Below, piece by piece: positions 17,767-29,528 of a stretch of 64,000 nt of DNA. A model generated the notes under the pieces. That model was not told where the DNA came from. It did no database searches and saw nothing but the letters and a program-made list of their open reading frames with translations. The translations under genes were made by a program, and so were the position numbers. How positions within the stretch are numbered: the first letter of the stretch is position 1; every line of letters begins with the position of its first letter. This stretch comes from a bacterium (GTDB taxonomy: Bacteria > Pseudomonadota > Alphaproteobacteria > Rhizobiales > Aestuariivirgaceae): NCBI GenBank assembly GCA_022842165.1, contig JALHQC010000002.1:1-64000 (forward strand). Direction: 5' to 3'.

Positions 17767-18750
17767 CTACCCGATATCGACCACGACGCGGCCCTTGACC
17801 TTGCCCTCGACGATATCCGCAGCGATTTTCGGCACATCATCGAGTTTGACATGGGTCGTGAGGGCATGGAGTTTCGAGAGGTCGAGGTCCTTGACCAGGC
17901 GATCCCAGACCTGCAGCCGTCGCGGCATGGGTGTGGAAACCGAGTTGATGCCGACGAGCTTCACGCCGCGCAGGATGAAGGGAGCGACATTGGTGGGTAA
18001 ATCCATCCCCTGGGCGAGGCCGCAGGCGGCGACAGTGCCTTCCGGATTGATCTGCGAGATGACGTTGGCGAGCGTGACCGATCCGACCGAGTCGATGGCG
18101 CCTGCCCAGCGGGTTTTCGCCAATGGCTTCACCGGGCCGTTGAACTCGTTGCGGTCGATGACGCCGGCAGCACCCAGGCTCTTGAGGAATGGTTCTTCGG
18201 ATAGACGCCCCGTGGAGGCAATGACGCGGTAGCCGAGCCTGGCCAGAATGACGATCGCCGTGGTGCCGACGCCACCGGCCGCACCGGTCACCAGAATGTC
18301 GCCATCGGTGGGCTTCACGCCCTGCTCTTCCAGCGCCATCACGCAGAGCATGGCGGTATAGCCCGCAACGCCGACCGACATGCAGTCAGCCGCCGTCCAT
18401 CCTTTCGGCACCGGCACCAGCCAGTCGCCGTTGACGCGCGCCACTTCCGAGAAGCCGCCGTGATGCCCTTCGCCCACGCCATAGCCGTTCAGAACCACCT
18501 GGTCCCCTGCCTTCCAGCGGGGGTGCGTCGAAGACCGCACGGTGCCGGCAAAATCGATGCCGGGGATCAGCGGAAAGCGGCGGGCGATGGGCGCCTTGCC
18601 GGTTACAGCCAGGCCATCCTTGAAATTCACCGAGGAGTGGCTGACGTCCACCGTGACATCGCCGTCCATCAGGTCGCTCTCGTCCAGCGTGGCGAAATCG
18701 GCTTTCTGGCCGGCATCGGTCTTGGTGATCAGAATGGCGCGGAAGGGCAT
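17767..18750 (-). CDS. acuI: Acrylyl-CoA reductase-type MDR oxidoreductase (AcuI/YhdH)
   Basis: A 327-residue medium-chain dehydrogenase/reductase lacking catalytic zinc ligands. SSVNFKDGLAVTG, PGIDFAGTV and the NADPH loop VTGAAGGVGTTAI are typical of AcuI/YhdH enzymes, which reduce acryloyl-CoA to propionyl-CoA. ATG 18750 has GAGAGG about 10 nt upstream; the frame opens further upstream without homology. It lies 11 nt after the dihydroorotase stop. Confidence 0.88.
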   Translation of the reverse strand: MPFRAILITKTDAGQKADFATLDESDLMDGDVTVDVSHSSVNFKDGLAVTGKAPIARRFPLIPGIDFAGTVRSSTHPRWKAGDQVVLNGYGVGEGHHGGFSEVARVNGDWLVPVPKGWTAADCMSVGVAGYTAMLCVMALEEQGVKPTDGDILVTGAAGGVGTTAIVILARLGYRVIASTGRLSEEPFLKSLGAAGVIDRNEFNGPVKPLAKTRWAGAIDSVGSVTLANVISQINPEGTVAACGLAQGMDLPTNVAPFILRGVKLVGINSVSTPMPRRLQVWDRLVKDLDLSKLHALTTHVKLDDVPKIAADIVEGKVKGRVVVDIG

Positions 18751-18761
18751 GCAAATACCTC

Positions 18762-20087
18762 TCAAAGAGCTTCGATGAAATGGATGGGCTGGCCTTGTGC
18801 GGGACCGATGATCTCGTCGTTCCACATGACCCTGCGACCGCGAACGATGGTGCCGATGGGCCAGCCGGTGACAGTCATGTCGTGGTAAGGCGTCCACTTG
18901 CAGCGGCTTTCGATCCAGTGATTGCTGATGGTGCGTTTCGCCTGCAGGTCGACGATGGTGAGGTCGGCATCATAGCCTTCGGCAATGCGGCCCTTGCCGG
19001 CCATGCCGAAGATGCGGTTGGGTCCATGCGAGGTCAGATCGACGAAGCGCTCGATCGTGAGGCGGCCTTTCGACACGAAATCGAGCATCACGGGAACGAG
19101 CGTCTGCACGCCCGGCATGCCGGAGGGCGAGGCCGGATAGGGCTTCGATTTCTCGTCAAGCGTGTGCGGGGCATGGTCAGAGCCCAGCACGTCGACAAGA
19201 CCCGATTGCAGCGCTTTCCATATGCCGAGACGATGTTGCGCCTCGCGCACCGGGGGGTTCATCTGGATGAGCGTACCGAGGCGCGCATAATCCTCGAGCG
19301 CGAAGGAGAGGTGATGGGGTGTCACCTCCACCGTTGCAATGTCACGGTTGGCGGCCAGCAGCGGAAACTCATCGGCCGTCGAAATGTGCAGCACGTGGAT
19401 GCGCTTTCCGGCCTCGCGGGCAATCCGCAACAGGCGTTCGGTGCATCGGCGTGCGGCCTCGGCATCGCGCCAGACGGGATGGCTTGACGGATCATTGTCG
19501 CGGCGCTCGGACTTCCGGTCGTTGAGGCGGAATTCGTCTTCGGAATGGAAAGCCGCGCGGCGGCGGATGTGCTTCAGGATCGCGGCGACGCCCTGGTCGT
19601 CCTCTACCAGCAGCGAACCGGTGGACGAGCCCATGAATACCTTGGTGCCGGCACAGCCCGGCAGCATTTCGAGGTCGCCCAGCAGATGGGCATTTTCCCG
19701 CGTGCCGCCGACATAGAAGGCGAAATCGCAATACATGCGGTTGGTGGCGCGTTTCACCTTGTCGGCGAGGGCCTCTTCAGTCGTGGTGAGCGGAGTGGTG
19801 TTCGGCATTTCGAAAACCGCCGTGACGCCGCCCATCACCGCGGCCCTGCCACCGGTTTCCAGGTCTTCCTTGTGCTCGGCTCCGGGTTCGCGCAAATGGA
19901 CCTGGCTGTCGACCACGCCGGGCAGCACATGAAGCCCGGTGCAATCGATCACCTCGCCTGCCTGTTCGGCGCCGAAATGCCCGATGCCGGCGATCTTTCC
20001 GGCTGAAATCGCGACATCGCGCTGGCCGGAGCCATCGTGATTGACGACAATTCCGCCTTTCAGGATCAGATCGGCCAGAAGCTTCAT
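18762..20087 (-). CDS. pyrC: Dihydroorotase (class I, amidohydrolase superfamily)
   Basis: A 441-residue zinc amidohydrolase of pyrimidine synthesis. Metal and substrate residues are visible in DSQVHLREPG (near 60-70), MPNTTP, HISTADE, VTPHHL and LGSDHAPH (near 310). Similar to the subset annotated as dihydroorotase in rhizobia, though other cyclic amidohydrolases such as allantoinase share the fold. ATG 20087 has AAGGAA upstream; the open frame runs to 20237, which overlaps the divergent gene. It heads a unit with acuI and lysE. Confidence 0.88.
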   Translation of the reverse strand: MKLLADLILKGGIVVNHDGSGQRDVAISAGKIAGIGHFGAEQAGEVIDCTGLHVLPGVVDSQVHLREPGAEHKEDLETGGRAAVMGGVTAVFEMPNTTPLTTTEEALADKVKRATNRMYCDFAFYVGGTRENAHLLGDLEMLPGCAGTKVFMGSSTGSLLVEDDQGVAAILKHIRRRAAFHSEDEFRLNDRKSERRDNDPSSHPVWRDAEAARRCTERLLRIAREAGKRIHVLHISTADEFPLLAANRDIATVEVTPHHLSFALEDYARLGTLIQMNPPVREAQHRLGIWKALQSGLVDVLGSDHAPHTLDEKSKPYPASPSGMPGVQTLVPVMLDFVSKGRLTIERFVDLTSHGPNRIFGMAGKGRIAEGYDADLTIVDLQAKRTISNHWIESRCKWTPYHDMTVTGWPIGTIVRGRRVMWNDEIIGPAQGQPIHFIEAL

Positions 20088-20150
20088 GGAGCTTTCCTTG
20101 ATTGTGGTGCACGGCCTTCGTAAATGTGGAATGGCAACGAAGCAACAAAG

Positions 20151-20984
20151 ATGCGCGATATTCATTTCACGGCAGGCAGGCTTCCCGGCCGGGCCCTTCT
20201 CCGGCTGGAGGGGCCCGACGCCGGGCATTTCCTGCATAATCTGGTCACGTCCGATACCGAAGGGCTCGCCCAGAACGAAGCGCGCTATGCCGCCTTGCTG
20301 ACGCCGCAGGGCAAGATCCTGTTCGATTTCTTCGTCATCCGGGCAGGTGATGGATATTTCATCGATTGTGCCGCATCGCAGAAGGCTGATCTCCTGAAGC
20401 GGCTCGGCTTCTACAAGCTGCGCGCGAAGGTGACGATCAGCGACAGCGGCGATGCGCCGGGCGTCTCGATGACGGAGCCCGAGGCTGATTTCCGCTATGT
20501 GGACCCGCGTTCGCCCGCCATTGGCTGGCGGTTCATCGACAGTTCAGGCTCCTTGCCAGACGCGATCGGTTACAACGCCGCACGGGTTGGACTCGGCCTT
20601 GCGGATACGGATGCCGATCTTGGGTCGGGTGAATTTTTCCCGCATGAGGCCAATCTCGACCAGCTCGGCGGGGTGAGCTTCCAGAAGGGCTGCTATGTGG
20701 GCCAGGAAGTCGTTTCGCGCATGGAACATCGCGGCACGGCGCGCAGCCGCATCTTGCCGGTAACGCTCGATGGTGCTGCGCCGCCCAAGGGTTCGGACAT
20801 TCGCGCGGGCGAAAAGCAGGTCGGCACGCTGCTGTCGTCATCCGGCCAACATGCGCTCGCCCTGATCCGGCTCGACCGGCTTGCCGATGCCAGCGAACCG
20901 CTGCTGACAGGCACTGTCACCGTGGCCGTGCTGAAACCGCGCTGGGCGCGCTATGACGTGCCCGGTTCCAAGGATATTGCATGA
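20151..20984 (+). CDS. ygfZ: Folate-binding YgfZ/GcvT-like protein
   Basis: A 277-residue tetrahydrofolate-dependent factor that supports assembly or repair of certain Fe-S enzymes. The diagnostic motif is KGCYVGQE with Cys181, followed by VVSRMEHRG. ATG 20151 matches the usual family start; an ATG at 20124 is possible. It leads a four-gene overlapping plus-strand run (ygfZ, tag, HD hydrolase, phosphatase). Confidence 0.93.
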   Translation: MRDIHFTAGRLPGRALLRLEGPDAGHFLHNLVTSDTEGLAQNEARYAALLTPQGKILFDFFVIRAGDGYFIDCAASQKADLLKRLGFYKLRAKVTISDSGDAPGVSMTEPEADFRYVDPRSPAIGWRFIDSSGSLPDAIGYNAARVGLGLADTDADLGSGEFFPHEANLDQLGGVSFQKGCYVGQEVVSRMEHRGTARSRILPVTLDGAAPPKGSDIRAGEKQVGTLLSSSGQHALALIRLDRLADASEPLLTGTVTVAVLKPRWARYDVPGSKDIA

Positions 20985-21574
20985 CTGCCGCAAAACACGA
21001 GGACGGCCTGTGCCGCTGCAACTGGTGCGGCACCGACCCGCTCTACATCGCGTATCACGATACCGAATGGGGGGTGCCGGAATACGGCTCGCGCGCGCTT
21101 TTCGAAAAGCTCCTGCTGGATGGATTCCAGGCGGGCCTGTCGTGGATCACTATCCTCCGGAAGCGCGACAATTTCCGCCGGGCCTTCGATGGATTCGTGC
21201 CTGAAACGATGGCCAGTTATACGCCCGCCAAGCTCGAGAGCCTTATGCAGGACGCAGGCATCGTGCGCAACCGGCTGAAGATCGAGGCCAGCGTCACCAA
21301 TGCGCAGGCCTATCTGGCAATTCCGGATTTCTCGGCCTATCTCTGGAACTTCATGGATGGCCAGCCACTGCAGAACCGGCTTCGCAGCATGGGCGAGATT
21401 CAGGCCAAGACGCCGCTTGCCGAGAAGATGTCAAAGGACTTGCAGAAGCGGGGCTTCCGCTTCGTGGGGCCAACCATTGTCTATGCCTTCATGCAGGCCT
21501 GCGGCCTGGTGAACGATCATCTCGCCGATTGCCACCGCCACGAGGCCGTGAAGCATGCCGCGTTCAATCGCTGA
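20981..21574 (+). CDS. tag: DNA-3-methyladenine glycosylase I
   Basis: A 197-residue base-excision enzyme removing 3-methyladenine. The Tag signature is complete: CRCNWCGTDPLYIAYHDTEW at the N terminus, LLDGFQAGLSWITILRKR, and the C-terminal zinc residues around CGLVNDHLADCHRH. It overlaps ygfZ by ATGA. No GTTC-N7-GTTC box was seen ahead of this operon. Confidence 0.96.
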   Translation: MTAAKHEDGLCRCNWCGTDPLYIAYHDTEWGVPEYGSRALFEKLLLDGFQAGLSWITILRKRDNFRRAFDGFVPETMASYTPAKLESLMQDAGIVRNRLKIEASVTNAQAYLAIPDFSAYLWNFMDGQPLQNRLRSMGEIQAKTPLAEKMSKDLQKRGFRFVGPTIVYAFMQACGLVNDHLADCHRHEAVKHAAFNR

Positions 21575-22172
21575 GCCGCCGCGCGCCTGGCAGCGCATGC
21601 TGTCCGGCCGCAGGCTCGATCTTCTCAACCCCTCGCCGCTCGATATCGAGATCGAGGACATTGCCCATGGGCTCGCCCGCGTTGCCCGCTGGAACGGCCA
21701 GACCAAGGGCGACCATGCCTTTTCGGTGGCGCAGCATTGCGTCCTGGTGGAAGAGATCGCCACCCATCTAGACCCGGACCTCGGCCGTGCCGCGCGCCTT
21801 GCAGCACTGCTTCACGATGCGCCGGAATATGTGATCGGCGACATGATCTCGCCGTTCAAGGCGGCGCTCGGCCTCGACTACAAGGCCTTCGAGAAGCGGT
21901 TGATGGCGGCCATTCACATGCGGTTCGGACTTCCGCCACAAAGTCCGGCGAAGCTCGAGGCGTTCCTCAAGAAGGCCGATCGCATCGCCGCCTATCTTGA
22001 GGCCACGCAGCTTGCCGGCTTCAGCGTTGTGGAATCGGAGAAGTTCTTCGGCTCTCCGCGCGGGCTGGAGGGGGACGGCGCTACACGCTTCCTGAAGCTG
22101 AAACCGCTGGCGCCGAATGATGCTTCGGCGCTCTACCTCAAGGCCTTCCGGAAACTGGTGCAGCAGCAGTGA
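21555..22172 (+). CDS. HD-domain phosphohydrolase (YfbR-like)
   Basis: A 205-residue metal-dependent HD protein. The ligands are in FSVAQHCVLV, then LLHDAPEYVIGDMISPFK. This arrangement resembles YfbR/5'-deoxynucleotidase-type enzymes, so a nucleotidase role is plausible but not shown. It overlaps tag by 20 nt and the next gene by 4 nt. Confidence 0.86.
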   Translation: MPRSIAEPPRAWQRMLSGRRLDLLNPSPLDIEIEDIAHGLARVARWNGQTKGDHAFSVAQHCVLVEEIATHLDPDLGRAARLAALLHDAPEYVIGDMISPFKAALGLDYKAFEKRLMAAIHMRFGLPPQSPAKLEAFLKKADRIAAYLEATQLAGFSVVESEKFFGSPRGLEGDGATRFLKLKPLAPNDASALYLKAFRKLVQQQ

Positions 22173-22672
22173 TCATCGTCGGCCCGCTCAGCAAGGTTCA
22201 GCCCATCATCGACGAGCATGGCGTCAGCCATGTGGTGACGCTGCTGGCGCCCGATACGCCGCACGAACCGCCGGCGGGCATCGGTGCCGACAATCACCTG
22301 AAGCTCTATTTCCACGACATCGTGCAGGAGATGGCCGGGCACACGCCGCCGCGTGCCGCTGACGCCGAGAAGCTCATCGCCTTTCTTGAGTCCTGGCAGC
22401 GCGAGAAGCCCATGCTGATCCATTGCTGGGCCGGCATCAGCCGCTCGACGGCGGCGGCCTACACGGCACTCTGCCTGTTCCGGCCCGGGGCCGATGAAGA
22501 AGAACTCGCCTGGGAACTGCGTGCGGCATCGCCATCCGCGACGCCGAACCGGCTCATCGTCACGCTGGCCGATTCCGTCATGGGCCGCGAGGGCCGCATG
22601 GTGAGAGCGATCGAAAAGATCGGCCGCGGAGCGGACGCCTTCGAGGGCGTGCCCTTCGTGCTGCGGCCCTGA
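22169..22672 (+). CDS. Tyrosine-phosphatase-like protein (dual-specificity type)
   Basis: A 167-residue protein with the cysteine phosphatase P-loop HCWAGISRST (Cys86, Arg92) and an upstream acidic stretch near YFHDIVQEM that may supply the general acid. Usually annotated as tyrosine phosphatase/protein tyrosine phosphatase; the target is unknown. The start is GTG 22169 within the preceding stop (GTGA). It ends the ygfZ-tag-HD run, 6 nt from the convergent aminotransferase gene. Confidence 0.82.
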   Translation: MIIVGPLSKVQPIIDEHGVSHVVTLLAPDTPHEPPAGIGADNHLKLYFHDIVQEMAGHTPPRAADAEKLIAFLESWQREKPMLIHCWAGISRSTAAAYTALCLFRPGADEEELAWELRAASPSATPNRLIVTLADSVMGREGRMVRAIEKIGRGADAFEGVPFVLRP

Positions 22673-22678
22673 GGCCCT

Positions 22679-23539
22679 CTACTTGCCGGAGTGCGAATAG
22701 TCCCAATAGAGTTCACGGGCGCGGGCCATGATGGGGCCGGGCTGCAGGCTCCTGTGCTCAACCTTGGTGATGGGGACAACCTTGCCGTAGTTGCCGGTCG
22801 AGAACACCTCATCGGCATCGATGAATTCCTGCCAGCGGATCGAACGCTCGTGCACCCTGACGCCCGCATCGCGCAGCAACTTGATGACGCGCTGGCGGGT
22901 GACGCCGTTGAGGAACGTGCCGTTGGGCACCGGCGTGTGGGCCTCGCCGTCCTTCGCGAACCAGATATTGGCGGTTGCCAGTTCGGCCACGTTGCTCAAG
23001 GGGTCGAGCATGACCGCATTGTCGAAACCGCGCGATTTCGCCTCGCGGATGGCGCGGGCGGAGTTGGGATAGTGGCAGGCAGCCTTGGCATCGGTGGGGG
23101 CATATTCGAAGGATGGACGGCGGAAGGGCGAACAGGTGACGGAGAAGCCCGTCGGTTTCGGCATCGGCGAATCATAGACCGAGACGGAAAATTCGGTCGA
23201 ATCCGGGTCGACGTCGACGAAACCGTCGGCCGCCCAGAACATCGGGCGGAGATAAAGTTCGGCCCCCTTCGGAAACTTTGAGATTCCTTCGCGAATCAGT
23301 TCCTCGATTTCACCAGCCGGTTTCACGATCTTGAGGCCAAAGCTTTCGGCCGAACGCACGATGCGCTGGCAGTGCAGATCAAGATCGGGGGCCACGCCTT
23401 CAAAGGCGCGGGAGCCGTCAAATACGCAGGAGCCGAGCCAGGGCGCGTGGGTCATCGGGCCCATCAGCATGGGGTTTCCCGCGTGCCACTTGTCCTGATA
23501 CCCGGTCCTGGCGGTTCGGTATGTTTCTTTCCAACCCAT
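22679..23539 (-). CDS. ilvE: Branched-chain amino acid aminotransferase (class IV)
   Basis: A 286-residue fold-type IV PLP enzyme. The cofactor lysine lies in TDAKAACHYPNS (about residue 153), with GFDNAVMLDPLSNVAELATANIW and the phosphate-binding NGVTRQ downstream. These are typical of IlvE-like aminotransferases for leucine, isoleucine and valine. The C-terminal FSTGNYGKVVPI is also conserved. It is a monocistronic gene. Confidence 0.9.
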   Translation of the reverse strand: MGWKETYRTARTGYQDKWHAGNPMLMGPMTHAPWLGSCVFDGSRAFEGVAPDLDLHCQRIVRSAESFGLKIVKPAGEIEELIREGISKFPKGAELYLRPMFWAADGFVDVDPDSTEFSVSVYDSPMPKPTGFSVTCSPFRRPSFEYAPTDAKAACHYPNSARAIREAKSRGFDNAVMLDPLSNVAELATANIWFAKDGEAHTPVPNGTFLNGVTRQRVIKLLRDAGVRVHERSIRWQEFIDADEVFSTGNYGKVVPITKVEHRSLQPGPIMARARELYWDYSHSGK

Positions 23540-23582
23540 GATGCGATCTCCTGCTTGCGGTCACCCTAGCCTACGTCCGCAC

Positions 23583-23611
23583 AAAATAAAAAGGCGCCGC
23601 ATGGGCGCCTT
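23583..23611 (-). terminator. Rho-independent terminator of the cell wall hydrolase gene
   Basis: On the minus strand AAGGCGCC, loop CATGC, GGCGCCTT is followed directly by TTTATTTTGT: an 8-bp stem with a U-rich tail, 24 nt after the hydrolase stop codon. Confidence 0.88.
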
Positions 23612-23635
23612 CGACTGGTCAGCCATGCAGGCCGG

Positions 23636-24574
23636 TCAGGATTCTTCGTAGAAGATGTGGCGGCCGATCTTGATCAGGCGCTTCATGCTTTTCGCCCATT
23701 TCGGCTTCACATAGTCGGCGTGATAGTTGGTGGCGGTGCCGATGGCGGCGACCTTGGAGTTGCCAGCCAGCGCCTTTTGCGCGACGGCCTTGGAGTTGGA
23801 CCAGGCATTGGCGCTTTTCACGTCGTCAGGCAGGCCATCGCAGGCGAAGGAGAACTGGCAGGAGTTGCGGCGGCCGGAACCCTGATAGACCACACCGCAG
23901 ATGGTGTTGGGATATTCCGGATCCTTCACGCGGTTGAGGATCACCTTGGCAACGGCGAGCTGCCCCAGTTCCGATTCGGACCGCGCTTCAAAATATATGG
24001 CGCGGGCGAGGCAGTTCTCTTCGGCGAGCTTGACGCGGCGCTGGGCCACTTCTTTCTGTTTCTCGCTGCGCTTGAGCTTGAAGGCCTTTTCGACCTTGGC
24101 CTTGGAGGGGGCCAGCGCCAGCGCGATCTTCTTCTTTTCGGGCTCGGCGGCCTTCAGATCGATCGAGGCCGGGACGATTTGAACCGTGGCATCGGTCTTC
24201 ACGGGAGCGGGTTCTTCCACCTCCACCATGTCGCCCTTGCCGGTAGCAGCAACGGCCTGCTTGCTCATGGCGTTGAGATTGACGATTTCGAAAGTCGTGC
24301 CTTCAGGAAGCAGCGAACCCTTGGCAATGATATTGGACGAAGGCGCTACGACCGCTTCAAGCGTGTCACCCGCCTCGGCATTATGGGCTACTGCGTTCTG
24401 GCCCATGTAGTGGCCAGCAAAGGCGAAGGCCATGACCAGCATGACGCCACCAAATGCCATCGGACCATATTCGCCGAGCGCGGAGCGCTTGTCGCGAATG
24501 CCATAATCCTCAAATTCCCTGGACCTTGCCGGCCCTGCCCTGCGCGCTGTTTTCTTCACTTCCCCTCGACACAC
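23636..24574 (-). CDS. SleB-like cell wall hydrolase with N-terminal membrane anchor
   Basis: A protein of up to 312 residues: a positively charged N-terminal tail, one transmembrane segment around residues 39-61 (MAFGGVMLVMAFAFAGHYMG), a lysine/alanine-rich periplasmic linker, and a C-terminal hydrolase_2 (SleB) domain with ARAIYFEARSES, VAKVILNRV and CQFSFACDG. It probably cleaves peptidoglycan in the periplasm. The start is uncertain: GTG at 24574 or 24559, neither with a well-placed ribosome site. Upstream TTAA motifs suggest CtrA control. Confidence 0.85.
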   Translation of the reverse strand: MCRGEVKKTARRAGPARSREFEDYGIRDKRSALGEYGPMAFGGVMLVMAFAFAGHYMGQNAVAHNAEAGDTLEAVVAPSSNIIAKGSLLPEGTTFEIVNLNAMSKQAVAATGKGDMVEVEEPAPVKTDATVQIVPASIDLKAAEPEKKKIALALAPSKAKVEKAFKLKRSEKQKEVAQRRVKLAEENCLARAIYFEARSESELGQLAVAKVILNRVKDPEYPNTICGVVYQGSGRRNSCQFSFACDGLPDDVKSANAWSNSKAVAQKALAGNSKVAAIGTATNYHADYVKPKWAKSMKRLIKIGRHIFYEES

Positions 24575-24631
24575 CGTGGGCCGTAAATTCTTACGACGCT
24601 GTTAAGACGCGGTAGTCTACGAGAGGCCCGT

Positions 24632-24649
24632 TTAACATAGGTTAACCAT
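24632..24649. promoter_or_regulatory. Candidate CtrA site (TTAA-N6-TTAACCAT) upstream of the cell wall hydrolase gene
   Basis: TTAACATAGGTTAACCAT contains two TTAA half-sites, the second extended to TTAACCAT, as used in rhizobial CtrA sites. It lies 58-75 bp before the hydrolase start. Spacing is six rather than seven bases. Further TTAA words occur at 24602 and near 24702 in the same 159-bp gap. Confidence 0.4.
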
Positions 24650-24733
24650 GGCGACAACCCGAAGCCGACATTTTTCCGCCGGAAATCGGGCAGAGTGAAC
24701 AGGTGGTTAACCCGCTGCCACAATTCAAATCGC

Positions 24734-27409
<2,676 letters not shown>

Positions 27410-27523
27410 GGCACCACTCTCGATCAACTGGGGCTCGTCGGCCAAGCGGGCGGCGGCCCGGCCAAAACAAGATCACAGTCGAAAGGCTTGTGCAACGCAA
27501 TATGGCGGCTGCGTTAACTGGCC

Positions 27524-28753
27524 TCAGGCAGCGGCGGCCACCGGCATGCGCGGGTTGCGGACATAGAGAATCCACAGGGCGATCCCCAGGTTCAGGACGT
27601 TCCAGGCCACACCGTTGACGAAGGCCAGCGTGTAGGACCCGGTCAGGTCGTAGATTTCGCCCGACATCCAGCCGCCGACCGCCATGCCGAAGACGGTGGC
27701 CGTCAGCACCGTGCTGATGCGGAAACCGGCTTCGCGCGCCGGGAAATGGTCGCGCACGATCATCGCGTAGCTGGGCACGATGCCGCCCTGCGCCAGCCCG
27801 AAAATCGCCGAGACGAGATAGAGCGAGGCGAGACCGTCGAAGGGGATATAGAACAGCAGCGCCAGCATCTGCAGGAAGGAGCCGGCGATCAATGTGGCGA
27901 GACCGCCGATCCGGTCGGCGATCAGCCCCGAGACGAGGCGGCTTACCACACCGAAGCCCAGCATGATCGACAGCATTTCGGCACCGCGCGCCGGGCCGTA
28001 GCCCAGATCGGCGCAATAGGCGACGATGTGGACCTGCGGCATCGACATGGCGACACAGCAGGACAGGCCTGCCAGCACCAGGGCCGGATAAAGCAGCGGA
28101 TGCTTCGGCAGCAGGCCCTTGCCGCCATCGTTGCGGCTCGCCGGGCTTGCGGTGTCGTCAAAATGCGGGCGGCGCTTCAGCAGCTGGGCGAGCGGCACCA
28201 TCACCGCGATGCAGACGATGCCGATCGCCACATAGGTGGTGCGCCAGCCATAGGCGGCGATGCCCGCCTGCATGAAGGGGGGCCACATGGTGCCGGCGAG
28301 ATAGTTGCCGCTGGCGACGATCGCGACAGCGATGCCGCGCCGCCTGAGGAACCATTGCGAGGTGTCGGCGACCAAGGGGCCGAAGGTCGAGGCGCTGCCG
28401 AGAAAGCCGATGAACACGCCCTGCACCACCAGCAGCTGCCAGTAGCTTTGCGACAGGGCCGCAAGGATGAAGCCGATCCCTAGCGCCACGCCGCTGATCG
28501 AGACCGGCACCATGATGCCGAAACGGTCGGCCACGCGGCCCATGGCGAAGCCGCCCGCTGCAAAGCCGATAAAGGTGACGGTATAGGGCAGCGAGGCGCC
28601 CGCCCGGTCGATGCCGAATTCGGCCTGGATCGTCGGGATGACGACGACGACGAGCCACAGGCCGACGCCGCCCACGATGGCAAGGACCAGCGATATCATC
28701 AGCCTGAACCAGGCATAGCGGCTATCGGGCGAATGGGCGGTCTGGGGGCTCAT
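27524..28753 (-). CDS. Major facilitator superfamily transporter
   Basis: A 409-residue polytopic inner-membrane protein with about 12 hydrophobic segments. It has the MFS motif GRVADRFG between segments 2 and 3 and a repeat-like SGLIADRIGG in the second half. The sequence resembles the monocarboxylate/oxalate-formate (OFA/MCT) branch, so an organic anion substrate is plausible, not shown. A single gene, divergent from the membrane sensor gene. Confidence 0.9.
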   Translation of the reverse strand: MSPQTAHSPDSRYAWFRLMISLVLAIVGGVGLWLVVVVIPTIQAEFGIDRAGASLPYTVTFIGFAAGGFAMGRVADRFGIMVPVSISGVALGIGFILAALSQSYWQLLVVQGVFIGFLGSASTFGPLVADTSQWFLRRRGIAVAIVASGNYLAGTMWPPFMQAGIAAYGWRTTYVAIGIVCIAVMVPLAQLLKRRPHFDDTASPASRNDGGKGLLPKHPLLYPALVLAGLSCCVAMSMPQVHIVAYCADLGYGPARGAEMLSIMLGFGVVSRLVSGLIADRIGGLATLIAGSFLQMLALLFYIPFDGLASLYLVSAIFGLAQGGIVPSYAMIVRDHFPAREAGFRISTVLTATVFGMAVGGWMSGEIYDLTGSYTLAFVNGVAWNVLNLGIALWILYVRNPRMPVAAAA

Positions 28754-28865
28754 GAACTATCCCTAGCCGCACGCAGGAATTTGGTCAAAAAGCCATTGTA
28801 ACGATTCGCGAAGGGGAGCGGTGCGCCATCCGCATGGACAGGCCGGGCAAAAGAACGTCGTGAAG

Positions 28866-29528
28866 ATGGGGAACAACATGATGCAGCATTTTGGGCGCTT
28901 GCCGCTGTGGCTGGCGGCGGGTGGCGTCGCCGCGATCGTGGCGGTGAACCTGATCCTCACCTCGGTGCTGAGCCGCACGGTGACCGACCGGCTGCTGGCG
29001 CGGGAGGGCCTCGTCACGCAGGAATTCCTCAACAGCATTCTCGAAGCGGAAGCGACGGCGGACCAGCTTTTCGTGCAGCCGGCGCCCAGCCCGGCGCTGC
29101 TCTCGTTCAGTGCCCATGTGCGGAGCCTGCCCGGCATCGTGCGGGCCAATATCTATTCGCCCGACGGCTTCATCCGGCATTCGACGGATGCCAATCTGAT
29201 CGGCGTGCATTTCAGCGACAATGCGGAACTGGCCGAAAGCTTCAAGGGCAAGATCACCTCGGCGATCGAGGATGGCGAGGCGGACAAGTCCGAGCACCTG
29301 GCGCTGAACCAGCCGGGAAGCGCGCAGCTGATCGAAGCCTATATTCCGGTGACGGAGCCCGGCGGAAAGGTGGCCGCGGTCGTCGAGTTCTACCGCCGCG
29401 ACTCCTTCGTTCAGGAAACGGTTGCCGCGATCCAGCGCAGCATCTGGATTGCCGGGGGGTCGAGCAGCCTCATCCTCATCGTGGTGCTGCTGCTGGCGCT
29501 GCGGAGCGCCAGGCGCACCAATCCTTAG
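28866..29528 (+). CDS. Orphan membrane-anchored sensor-like protein without an output domain
   Basis: About 220 residues: an N-terminal transmembrane segment (LWLAAGGVAAIVAVNLIL), a roughly 140-residue extracytoplasmic region with helical entry and an ANIYSPDGFIRHSTD PAS/Cache-like core, a second transmembrane segment (IWIAGGSSSLILIVVLLLAL), then only RSARRTNP before the stop. This is the input half of a sensor kinase or chemoreceptor, with no HAMP, kinase or GGDEF part. The start is uncertain: ATG 28866, or ATG 28878, which has GGGGA upstream. It ends 4 nt inside the convergent udgX stop. Confidence 0.7.
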   Translation: MGNNMMQHFGRLPLWLAAGGVAAIVAVNLILTSVLSRTVTDRLLAREGLVTQEFLNSILEAEATADQLFVQPAPSPALLSFSAHVRSLPGIVRANIYSPDGFIRHSTDANLIGVHFSDNAELAESFKGKITSAIEDGEADKSEHLALNQPGSAQLIEAYIPVTEPGGKVAAVVEFYRRDSFVQETVAAIQRSIWIAGGSSSLILIVVLLLALRSARRTNP

